Positions 24,364-34,120 of a stretch of 44,387 bases of DNA are shown in pieces; within the stretch, counting starts at the first letter, position 1, and the number at the start of each line of letters is the position of its first letter. The DNA is taken from contig NZ_CADCWA010000163.1 in the NCBI RefSeq assembly GCF_902806285.1, forward strand, positions 1 through 44,387. The letters run 5' to 3'. The translations under genes were made by a program, and so were the position numbers. Source of the stretch: an uncultured Sphingomonas sp. GTDB taxonomy: Bacteria > Pseudomonadota > Alphaproteobacteria > Sphingomonadales > Sphingomonadaceae. The notes below the pieces were generated by a model, which made no database searches, was not told where the DNA came from, and saw only the letters and a program-made list of their open reading frames with translations.

Positions 24364-24383
24364 GTGTTGCTGATTTGCAACAC
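24364..24383. promoter_or_regulatory. Perfect inverted repeat upstream of clpB
   Basis: GTGTTGC and GCAACAC arms of seven bases around six bases, just after the peptidase stop and 30 bases before the clpB start. It is not a CIRCE element. A CTTG at 24361-24364 could belong to a heat-shock sigma factor -35 site, with a poor -10 (CTAACTAG) 18 bases on. It could also be the hairpin of a weak terminator for the peptidase gene. Confidence 0.4.
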
Positions 24384-24413
24384 TAACTAGCGCAGCGAAG
24401 GGGAACGAACTTC

Positions 24414-26993
<2,580 letters not shown>

Positions 26994-27001
26994 GCCGCGG
27001 G

Positions 27002-27265
27002 TCAGCCCGCCGGCTTGTAGCCCGGGTTTTGTTGCGCCCGCTCGACCTCGGTCCGGTCGGACGCACGACGGGCCTGCCATTCCGCCGCGGTCATGCACAC
27101 GCGGCGGCTGCCCAGCCGGGTCCCCGTTTCCTCAACTCGCTCGCAGATCTTTTTGTTGGGATCTGCCGGTGCCTTGGTGGGACGGTTGCTGCCGATGCTG
27201 GCCACCTGAGCGGAAGCGGGCAGGGCGGCGGTGCCAAGCAGCGCGGTAAGCAAGAGCAGCTTCAA
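27002..27265 (-). CDS. Small secreted protein of unknown function
   Basis: An 87-residue protein with a clear signal peptide (LLLLTALLGTAALPASAQ, cleavage near residue 20) and a mature domain of about 65 residues. Two cysteines (KKICERVEETGTRLG and RRVCMTAAEWQARRAS) could form a disulfide. I do not recognise a family beyond a CxRx..TG.R..rRvCmTaaEW pattern that seems common in sphingomonad exported proteins. The start is TTG, chosen because it opens the signal peptide and GGGAG lies seven bases upstream. It follows the TPR-dioxygenase genes on the same strand, with a hairpin between. Confidence 0.7.
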   Translation of the reverse strand: MKLLLLTALLGTAALPASAQVASIGSNRPTKAPADPNKKICERVEETGTRLGSRRVCMTAAEWQARRASDRTEVERAQQNPGYKPAG

Positions 27266-27297
27266 CTTCGGTCTCCCAAACTGTTCGGAAATGGACT

Positions 27298-27329
27298 GCT
27301 GCTGGCCTTCCCGCCTCCTGTCCAGCAGC
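27298..27329 (-). terminator. Hairpin after the second TPR-dioxygenase gene
   Basis: GCTGCTGG and CCAGCAGC arms of eight bases with a 16-base loop, downstream of the gene ending at 27344. No T-run follows on the minus strand, so termination is uncertain. It may separate the small secreted gene from the dioxygenase operon. Confidence 0.3.
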
Positions 27330-27343
27330 TTTCGACGAACGAC

Positions 27344-28825
27344 TTAGGACGGCATGGCGACGTCAAAAGCGACCGTCATCCGCTCGCCCTCGGCAAAGGC
27401 TTTCGTGCCATGCCACATGGTTGATGGAAACAAGGCCAGCCGCCCGGGCTTGGGCTCCATCAGCCGAGCGGGTGGAAGACGGAGCCCAAGCTCCGGTGGC
27501 GGCTCCCCCAAGGCCAGCCAGCCGGCCTGCTCGCGCCCGAGGTCCGGCGGCAGCAGGATATAAAGGGCCGAGCTGAACCAGCCCATCGGATGGACATGGC
27601 TGGCATGGCGGCCGCCGGCGGCGAGCCGGACCGACCAGGCTCCGGCGAAGCGGATGGGGCTGCGCCGAGTTCGCAGCAGCGGATGATCGGGGTGTGGGGG
27701 CGGTAAGGCGGCGGCGTGCTCGGCAACGGCTGCGCGAACTGCCTCGCGCAGCTGCACGATGACAGGATCGATCAACGAGAAGAGATTGCCGTCGGTCTGC
27801 GTGCCGCCGCGGACCGACTGCATCAGCGGCTGGCTGCGCGTGGTGTGCAGGCTGCGCAACTTGTCGGCCAAGACCCCGAGGTCGGGCAGCCGGTCAGCAA
27901 GATCGTACACACCGACGAAACGCCCGTCCCCTTCCAACCACTCGTAGCGCGGGTCGCCGAGCAGGCGCCAAGTGGACGCGGCGTAGGGCCAGAACATGGC
28001 GGCGCTGTCACTCGCCAACCATTCGGCAAGCAGGGCGGCTGCATCCTCCAGCCTCTGCGAGCGGAGAAGATGACGGACCCGGCGCACGGCAAGCGCCGCA
28101 TCGTCAATTGGGGTGAGCTGCTCGAACAGCACGTCGGCGCGCTCCAGCTCGCCCATCTCCGCATAGGCAATTGCCTCGGACGCATCGAACAGGAGGTGCT
28201 CGTCCATGGCCGCTCTTCCGTCGGCAACGACGCGGAGGACCTCGTCGTAGTGCTTCGCGTGAGCCAGGCACATGATCTGCTCCCGGCGGAGATCGAGGTT
28301 TGCCGGATGGGATCGCAGAACCGCATCGAAGTTGCTGGTGAAGCCATCGCGCTCGCCGTCGAGCCACCGGGTCTGGCTGAGCAAGCTTTGCCCATGAACC
28401 CATTCCGGCGAACGTCCAAGCACCTGTTCGAGGCCCCTGCGCGCGTCCGCCGCCCGGCCTTCGGCGATCAGCGCGCCGGCGATATCCAGCATGATGTCGG
28501 GATTGCCTGGCGACAGCTGCAGCGCCGCGCCGTAAGCGTCCAGGGACGGAAGCCCGGCTTCCCGGAGCGTACGCGCCAGCGCATGGGCAATCTTGACGTT
28601 GCGGGGATCCAGCTGAGCCGCGCGCCGCAACGAAGGAATGGCCAGTTCCCTCCGATCGGTCTCTCGCAGCAGCAGCCCATGAACCTGCCAGGCGGTGGGG
28701 TCGGCCGGAGTCGCCTGGAGAAGCTCAGCCACCGGCGCGATCCAGCGTTCCGCATCTCCGGCCTTTAGCCCCTCCGCCGCCTGCTGCAGGATGGTGCGAG
28801 GATGTGAGACGCCGACGCTCGCCAC
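27344..28825 (-). CDS. TPR-repeat protein fused to a putative 2OG-Fe(II) oxygenase domain
   Basis: A 493-residue protein. The first 290 residues are tetratricopeptide repeats (pattern visible in AWQVHGLLLRETDRRELA, HALARTLREAGLPSL, LDIAGALIAEGRAADARRGL). The C-terminal 190 residues match the putative 2OG-Fe(II) oxygenase group: FAGAWSVRLAAGGRHASHVH, then PMGWFSSALYILLPP and GRLALFPSTMWHGTKAF followed by RMTVAFDVA. The histidines in HASHVHP and MWHG are likely iron ligands. Such enzymes hydroxylate an unknown substrate. The GTG start at 28825 lies two bases after the stop of the neighbouring dioxygenase, so the two form an operon. An upstream extension of the frame is a shadow. Confidence 0.85.
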   Translation of the reverse strand: MASVGVSHPRTILQQAAEGLKAGDAERWIAPVAELLQATPADPTAWQVHGLLLRETDRRELAIPSLRRAAQLDPRNVKIAHALARTLREAGLPSLDAYGAALQLSPGNPDIMLDIAGALIAEGRAADARRGLEQVLGRSPEWVHGQSLLSQTRWLDGERDGFTSNFDAVLRSHPANLDLRREQIMCLAHAKHYDEVLRVVADGRAAMDEHLLFDASEAIAYAEMGELERADVLFEQLTPIDDAALAVRRVRHLLRSQRLEDAAALLAEWLASDSAAMFWPYAASTWRLLGDPRYEWLEGDGRFVGVYDLADRLPDLGVLADKLRSLHTTRSQPLMQSVRGGTQTDGNLFSLIDPVIVQLREAVRAAVAEHAAALPPPHPDHPLLRTRRSPIRFAGAWSVRLAAGGRHASHVHPMGWFSSALYILLPPDLGREQAGWLALGEPPPELGLRLPPARLMEPKPGRLALFPSTMWHGTKAFAEGERMTVAFDVAMPS

Positions 28826-28827
28826 AG

Positions 28828-29994
28828 TCAGAGCGTTCCGGTGAAGCCCACCCCGGCCGCCGGGATCAAGGCGGCCACCGCCTCCCGTTCTGCGGCAGAT
28901 AGGGCGGGCGGCCATAAGTCGAGGATCAGCACCACCCGCAGCTCCTCGCTGTCGTTCCAGGCCTCATGCTCGATCGTGTCGTCGAATACGAAGGCTTTCC
29001 CGACCTTCCACTCGATCGTCGTCGCGCCGACGCGGAAGCCGCAATTCGGGGGAACGATCAACGGCAGGTGGCAGACCAGCCGCGTGTTGGCGACCCCAGT
29101 ATGCGGCGGAATGCGCGTGTGCGGGGCAAGAAGAGAGAACATCGCATTGGGCGAAGCGCCGGGAACATCCGGCTGCGGTAGCTCGCCTAGAACCGCCATC
29201 GTTACCCGGCAGTGGCGTGCGTTCTCTTCGACGCGGCTGCCGTTTCGGATGAGATGCAGCGCGGACCAGTTCGTGTTGTGGTTGAGCGCCTTCCATTGCC
29301 GGAGCGGCACCTGGTCGGGGTACTGGATGTAGGGGACGAGCTCTCGGGCCTCAGCTTCCAGCAAGCCGCGGAACTCGGCCAGGATGTCCGGGGTGCGCTC
29401 CTCCAGCCGTTTCAGCTGGGGGAACAGCTCGCGGTGATGGAACTCGGCGACCGGAAGCCCGGGGTAGTGGAAGTGGCTGGGATCCTGAGGGTAGTAGCGC
29501 GTGCCACGCGAGCTGTTGGTGATGAATCGGTTGACGCGGGCACGCTCAGTCGGTGACAGCTGGTCGGGAACTTGGCGGGCGAGCCGCTGCTCAACGTCTG
29601 AGCGATGGCGGCCGACCTGCTGCCTGGCGTGGGCCACCGCCGACGCCATATAGGGCGGTAGCTCTTCGTCGGGAGGCGCTTGCGCCAGGGCCCGGTCGAA
29701 GGCTTCGCCGGCGCGGGCATCCGCCATCCGTTCCAGCAGCATCGCGCGGGCGAGCAATGCCGAGAAGTCGAGCGGCGAGAGCGCGAGCGCCCGGTCGATC
29801 GCGTCCAATGCGCCTGCGACGTCGCCCGACGCGCGCCGCATGGCCGACAGTTTCACCAAAAGGTCGAGCCGCTCCGGCGCCAGCGCAGCGGCCTCCGTCA
29901 GCAAGCGGCTCGCGGTAGCCGGGTCACCAGCCGCAGCCGCCCGGTCCGCCTGCCAGTCAAGCTCGCTCGAATCGCTGCTCATGGCGATCTTCAT
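28828..29994 (-). CDS. TPR-repeat protein fused to an aspartyl/asparaginyl beta-hydroxylase domain
   Basis: A 388-residue protein. About 110 residues of TPR-like helices (LLTEAAALAPERLDLLVKLS, ALDAIDRALALSPLDFSALL) precede the beta-hydroxylase domain (about 175-370). Key features are PPHTGVANTRLVCHLPL (iron-ligand histidine near 297), the FRVGATTIEWKVGKAFVFDD strand and DTIEHEAWN (second histidine near 342) followed by RVVLILDLWPP. The family includes enzymes that hydroxylate Asp/Asn in proteins and LpxO that hydroxylates lipid A acyl chains. The TPR part suggests a protein or peptide substrate. The ATG at 29994 lacks a good ribosome site; ATG 29982 is also possible. It begins 16 bases after the receptor terminator. 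Confidence 0.9.
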   Translation of the reverse strand: MKIAMSSDSSELDWQADRAAAAGDPATASRLLTEAAALAPERLDLLVKLSAMRRASGDVAGALDAIDRALALSPLDFSALLARAMLLERMADARAGEAFDRALAQAPPDEELPPYMASAVAHARQQVGRHRSDVEQRLARQVPDQLSPTERARVNRFITNSSRGTRYYPQDPSHFHYPGLPVAEFHHRELFPQLKRLEERTPDILAEFRGLLEAEARELVPYIQYPDQVPLRQWKALNHNTNWSALHLIRNGSRVEENARHCRVTMAVLGELPQPDVPGASPNAMFSLLAPHTRIPPHTGVANTRLVCHLPLIVPPNCGFRVGATTIEWKVGKAFVFDDTIEHEAWNDSEELRVVLILDLWPPALSAAEREAVAALIPAAGVGFTGTL

Positions 29995-30009
29995 GAGAGC
30001 TTTGAACTC

Positions 30010-30044
30010 AAAAGAAAACGGCGGGCCTCCAGGGAGACCCGCCG
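30010..30044 (-). terminator. Rho-independent terminator after the TonB-dependent receptor
   Basis: On the minus strand a seven-base GC stem (CGGCGGG with CCCGCCG) extended by an inner CTCC/GGAG pairing is followed by TTTTCTTTT. It sits 25 bases after the receptor stop and 16 bases before the next gene, so it may let only part of the transcripts continue into the dioxygenase genes. Confidence 0.85.
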
Positions 30045-30068
30045 CAATCTTGTGCCTTTGGCCGCGAC

Positions 30069-33000
30069 TTAGAAGTCGACGGTGAAGCCCGCGAAGATGT
30101 AGCGACCCAGCGAGTCGTAAACCTGCGGGAAGGTGTTGCCGTTACCGAACGGAGCACCCGCGACCTGGCCACCGGCGACCGGCGGATCCTTGTCGAGGAT
30201 GTTGTTGGCACCGACCCGGAAATTGTACCGGTCGCCAACCCGAGCCTGCAGCGCCAGATCGAAGAAGCTCTGGGCGGAGATCCGGTCGTTGCCCGGGAAC
30301 GTCGAGTCACTCTCGACCTTCGAGAAGTAGCGCCACTGACCCGAGATGCCGAGGCCGTTCGGGAAGGTGAAGCCGGCCCGCAGCTTGTGCCGCCACTTGG
30401 GATTGGGAGTGCCCAGGAACGGACCGATCGCGCATTGCGGACCGAACTGGCCACGGCATTCCGTCTCGTTGCCGTCGCCGAGCGGATCGGCGGACAGCTC
30501 CCGGAGGTAGGTGCCGACGAGGCTGACGTTGGCGTTGCCATAGGAACCGACGCGAGTCGCGTATGACGCGTTCACGTCGAAGCCGCGGGTCCTCACCCGG
30601 CCGATGTTGCTGTTGACGTCGGTGATGAAGCCGCCGGGCGTCAGGAAGAGCGAGCCGAAGGCATCGCGGTTGATCCGCGAGCAGAAAGCAGCATCCCCCG
30701 ACTCCAAGCAGCGGGTAATGATGGTATCAAACCCGATGGTGCCGATGACGTCACGCACCTTGATGTTGAAGTAGTCGAGCGTCACCGCGAGCCCCGGAAT
30801 GAAGCGGGGCTGAAGCACCGCACCCAGGGTGATCGAGTTGGCAGTCTCCGGCGACAGGTCCGGGTTGCCGCCAAGGAAGCCGTTATACTGGTCGGCCGGG
30901 TTGGCGGCGATATTGCCGAACTGAGCCGCCGACACGCCGGTCAGGGCGCACTGCGCAGCGGTGAAGCCGTTAACGGTCCCGTTGGTTCCGATCGGACCCG
31001 CGCAGGGATCGGTCGTGCCGCTCAGGCCGACCGACTGAGCCGAGAACAGCTCAACCACGTTCGGAGCGCGGACCGCCCGGTTGTAGCTGCCGCGCAGACG
31101 GACGTCCCGGATCGGAGCGAACTCAAGCGCGACCTTGTACGTGTCGGTGTCGAAGTCGTTGTCTGCGACCTTGTAGTAAGACTTCCGGTAACCGGCGCTG
31201 AGGGTCAACTCATGGAAGAAGTTCTCTGCGACCAGCGGGATCGACACTTCGGCGAACACGTCCCGGACGTCGAAGTCGCCTTCAACGCCGATGGTCGGAC
31301 CGCCCTGGCCGGCAAGATCGCCGGTCGAGAAGGCCGTGTCGGTGTCGAGGTTCAGCGATTCCTTGCGATATTCGACGCCGACGTTGAGGCCGACGCCGCG
31401 ATCGGCGAACGGCGACTGCAGGCCATATTCTTCACCGCTGAGGGTGATGTTGGCGTTCGCGACGGTTTCCTGCGTGTCGCCGCGCTGGAAGCCCGGGGTC
31501 TGCAGGAAGCTGAGAGCCTCCGGAGTGACGCCGCCCGTGACGAAGATGTTGTACGGGACGCAGCCCGCGTCGGCCGTGCCGTTAAGCGTGCCGCGGCAGA
31601 CCGGCAGACCGGTGGTCGGGTCGGCCACGACGTCCAGCGCCTGACCCAGACGGCGAACCGAGAAGTCGTTCAGATAGGTCTCTGCCAGGATCGTCTTACC
31701 GAACTGGTAGAACGCGTCGTAGCTGACACCCCGCAGGAAATCACCGCGCACACCGCCGACGATGCGGAAGGCGGTGTGCTCCAGATCGTCCTGACGGCCG
31801 CCGCCTTCGACGTTGCGGCGCAGGATGATGAGGTTGGAACCGGTGACCCCCGCCGCGTTCGTGTAGGTCACGCCAGGCGCGCAGACGATCGCCCGCTGCT
31901 GAGCCGACAACAGCGGATTGTCGCAGTTAATGAAAGTGGTGTTGCCGAAATTGCCCGACGGAGCGATCTGCGCGACCGACTTGTCGTGCATGAACATCGC
32001 TTCGAGGTACGGCTTGGCGGCGTCGCTGATCTCGTACTCCGCAAACGCACCGGCGGTGTAACGCTCGTTGGGCCGCTGGAAATAGTTGAACGGGCCGAAG
32101 TTGAACGGGGTGTTTCCGGGGATAAAGGTCCCGGTCCCGTCGGCTGCGTTCGGGCCGACCTGGAACACGCCAACCGGCGCAAAGGTGGGGCTGAAGAGCT
32201 GGAAGGTGCCGTTGGCCGAGGTGCCCGAACCGCCGCAGTTGAATTCGCGTCCGGCGGTCGCGGCAGCCGTTTCCGAGATGCCGGTCAGCGCGCAGGCCGA
32301 ATAGTCACGCGAGGACTGAAGAACGGCATCCTGCTTGCGGTAAGTCGCATAAGCCATGACGTGGCCACGGTCGTCCGCGAACGGCGTGCCGAGCGCAACG
32401 GAGATGTCGCGGGCCAGACCATTGTTGCTCCAACCTTGCGGACGCGGGAAGCCGCGGGCGTCGATAGCCTCGGTGACGTCGCTGATCGCGTCGTTGTCGT
32501 GATTGAAGAAGCTCGCCTGGCCATCGATGCGAAGACCGGTGAAGTTGGTGTCCATGATGAAGTTGACGACGCCGGCGACCGCGTCGGCACCGTACACAGA
32601 CGATGCACCACCGGTCAGCACGTCGACCCGCTTCACCAGCGACGACGGGATGAAGTTGATGTCAGGCACAGGCGAGCGCGGATCGCCCGGCATCAAACGG
32701 CGGCCGTTGACCAGCACCAGGGTGCGGGCCGAGCCAAGGCCGCGGAGGTTGACGGTCGCGGTACCGGTCGAGCCGTTGGAGATGTTCGAACCCTGCGCCG
32801 CGAAGGACTGCGGCAGCGAGTTGATCAGGTCCTCGGTGCGGGTCGTGCCCTGAAGCTTGATTTCCTGCGCGGTCACCACCGTGACCGGGCTGGCCGAGGT
32901 CAGGTTGGGCTGCGGGATGCGCGAACCGGTGACGACAATGTCCTGACCGGTCTCGACGTTCTCGCCCTCAGCCGAAGTCGACGGGGTGGTGGTGCCTTCC

Positions 33001-33164
33001 ACCGGAGCGGTGGTCTCCGGCACGGTCGGGGTCGCGCTGTTGTCGGTCGGGCTCGGCGTGGGAACCGGAGCCGGCGCGTCCTGCGCGAAGGCCGGGGTAG
33101 CGACCACGCTCGCGCCGACCAGCAGGGTCGTGGCGAGCAGGCGCTGACGAAGAATGAGCTTCAT
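30069..33164 (-). CDS. TonB-dependent outer membrane receptor
   Basis: A 1031-residue receptor. A signal peptide (cleavage after AFA near residue 27) is followed by a Pro/Thr-rich linker, a TonB-box-like EGQDIVVTG region (GQDIVVTGSRIPQP near 73), the plug domain (VTVVTAQEI, LVLVNGRRLMPGDPRSP, RVDVLTGGASSVYGADAVAG) and a long 22-strand barrel. The chain ends in FAGFTVDF with the terminal phenylalanine needed for outer membrane assembly. The plug and barrel resemble the large sphingomonad receptors often linked to carbohydrate or peptide uptake, but the ligand is unknown. AAAGGAGAG lies six bases before ATG 33164. The same-strand dioxygenase genes downstream may form a functional unit with it. 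Confidence 0.95.
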   Translation of the reverse strand: MKLILRQRLLATTLLVGASVVATPAFAQDAPAPVPTPSPTDNSATPTVPETTAPVEGTTTPSTSAEGENVETGQDIVVTGSRIPQPNLTSASPVTVVTAQEIKLQGTTRTEDLINSLPQSFAAQGSNISNGSTGTATVNLRGLGSARTLVLVNGRRLMPGDPRSPVPDINFIPSSLVKRVDVLTGGASSVYGADAVAGVVNFIMDTNFTGLRIDGQASFFNHDNDAISDVTEAIDARGFPRPQGWSNNGLARDISVALGTPFADDRGHVMAYATYRKQDAVLQSSRDYSACALTGISETAAATAGREFNCGGSGTSANGTFQLFSPTFAPVGVFQVGPNAADGTGTFIPGNTPFNFGPFNYFQRPNERYTAGAFAEYEISDAAKPYLEAMFMHDKSVAQIAPSGNFGNTTFINCDNPLLSAQQRAIVCAPGVTYTNAAGVTGSNLIILRRNVEGGGRQDDLEHTAFRIVGGVRGDFLRGVSYDAFYQFGKTILAETYLNDFSVRRLGQALDVVADPTTGLPVCRGTLNGTADAGCVPYNIFVTGGVTPEALSFLQTPGFQRGDTQETVANANITLSGEEYGLQSPFADRGVGLNVGVEYRKESLNLDTDTAFSTGDLAGQGGPTIGVEGDFDVRDVFAEVSIPLVAENFFHELTLSAGYRKSYYKVADNDFDTDTYKVALEFAPIRDVRLRGSYNRAVRAPNVVELFSAQSVGLSGTTDPCAGPIGTNGTVNGFTAAQCALTGVSAAQFGNIAANPADQYNGFLGGNPDLSPETANSITLGAVLQPRFIPGLAVTLDYFNIKVRDVIGTIGFDTIITRCLESGDAAFCSRINRDAFGSLFLTPGGFITDVNSNIGRVRTRGFDVNASYATRVGSYGNANVSLVGTYLRELSADPLGDGNETECRGQFGPQCAIGPFLGTPNPKWRHKLRAGFTFPNGLGISGQWRYFSKVESDSTFPGNDRISAQSFFDLALQARVGDRYNFRVGANNILDKDPPVAGGQVAGAPFGNGNTFPQVYDSLGRYIFAGFTVDF

Positions 33165-33286
33165 GAAACTTCTCTCCTTTGCTGGCCACGAACGGCGCAG
33201 ACAAACACGTGCAGCAAGCAACCTTGCCGAAGCCGCTCGCTGATAAGGCCAGGCCGAAGAGGCTGGCAATGTCCGCGCCTTCAGGG

Positions 33287-33325
33287 TGCAACAGTTGTTC
33301 CGGGCCTGTCTCATTCTTGCAACAG
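33287..33325. repeat. Pair of direct repeats upstream of the receptor gene
   Basis: TGCAACAG occurs at 33287-33294 and again at 33318-33325, a spacing of 31 bases or about three helical turns. The first copy is part of a small palindrome (CAAC A GTTG). Such phased repeats are often binding sites of a regulator. They lie in the 216-base gap between the receptor and the divergent gene at 33381. Confidence 0.4.
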
Positions 33326-33380
33326 CCTTGCCTCGCGTCCGGACCGAGCGATAAGGTCGGAGCCGGCAAGAGGTGTGGCA

Positions 33381-33908
33381 GTGAACAAGATCATCGGGGT
33401 CGGCGCCGTCTGCTTGATCGTTCTGGGAAGTGCCGCAGGCGCTCGCACGCCGCCTCAGACCGGCACTCCGCAGCAGATCGAACGCCTGCTCGCGTGCGAA
33501 GAGCAGAAGGACGCAGCGCTGCGCTTGCAGTGCTTCGATCGTGAGTCCGCCGCGATCCGGCAGTCGCTCGCCAAGCGGGACCTGGTGGTGGTCGACCGCG
33601 CCCGGGCAAGCCAGGCTCGGCGCGGGCTGTTCGGCTTCTCCGTGCCGAGCTTTGGCGGCCTGTTCGGTGGCGACGACAAAGACGCGATCAAGCAGATCGA
33701 AAGCGCGGTCACCCGGGCCTCCCGCAACGCAGAGGGTGGCTGGACCGTGCGGCTGGCGGACGGCTCGACCTGGAGTCAGACCGACGATAATCCGATCGCG
33801 CTGGAACCCCGGTCGGGCGACAAGGTGGTAGTCAGGCGCGCGGCGCTGGGCAGCTTCACCATGAGCATCAATCGTCAGCCCGGCGTCAAAGTGCGCCGGA
33901 TCGGCTAG
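33381..33908 (+). CDS. Secreted or periplasmic protein of unknown function
   Basis: A 175-residue protein with an N-terminal signal peptide (IIGVGAVCLIVLGSAAGA, about residues 4-21). The mature part opens with the cysteine pattern LLACEEQKDAALRLQCFDRE seen in several small proteobacterial exported proteins, has a glycine/phenylalanine-rich middle (GLFGFSVPSFGGLFGG) and a beta-rich C terminus (GGWTVRLADGSTWSQ, GDKVVVRRAALGSFTMSI) that suggests a small barrel. The start is GTG 33381, with AAGAGG upstream. The much longer open frame that reaches it from the left is antisense to the receptor and not real. Its last four bases overlap the convergent DUF2093 gene. No function can be assigned. Confidence 0.8.
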   Translation: MNKIIGVGAVCLIVLGSAAGARTPPQTGTPQQIERLLACEEQKDAALRLQCFDRESAAIRQSLAKRDLVVVDRARASQARRGLFGFSVPSFGGLFGGDDKDAIKQIESAVTRASRNAEGGWTVRLADGSTWSQTDDNPIALEPRSGDKVVVRRAALGSFTMSINRQPGVKVRRIG

Positions 33909-34120
33909 GCCGCAGCCGTTCCCCCCTGCGCCGCCAAGCTGGCGTGCGCGTCGCGGTAGGCTTCTTGGCGGGCGACGCTCCAGTAGCGCAGCTTGTCCAG
34001 CGGGATGCGCTCGCCCGTGACGGCGCAGCGGACGTGGTCGCCGTCGGACAGGAGCCGGAAGGTGCCGGCCATGTAGTGAATGCGCGCCTCGCGGCGGCCG
34101 CCTTGCATCAGCATGTTCAC
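33905..34120 (-). CDS. DUF2093 family small protein
   Basis: A 71-residue protein with the family core GTFRLLSDGDHVRCAVTGER, then IPLDKLRYWSVARQEAYRD. The single cysteine and the CAVTGxxIPLxxLrYWSVxRQE pattern are characteristic of DUF2093, found mainly in alphaproteobacteria. Function is unknown. Its ATG overlaps the stop of xseA (ATGA), so it is probably translated from the xseA message. The gene neighbourhood with xseA is common in the group. Confidence 0.92.
   Translation of the reverse strand: MNMLMQGGRREARIHYMAGTFRLLSDGDHVRCAVTGERIPLDKLRYWSVARQEAYRDAHASLAAQGGTAAA

Noticed and set aside
24361-24413. CIRCE element or clear heat-shock sigma promoter before clpB
   Set aside because: The inverted repeat does not match CIRCE, and the candidate -10 is poor. 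Only the repeat itself is reported.
31212-33380. Upstream extension of the plus-strand gene at 33381 to almost 900 codons
   Set aside because: It is antisense to the TonB-dependent receptor. The signal peptide and ribosome site fix the start at 33381.
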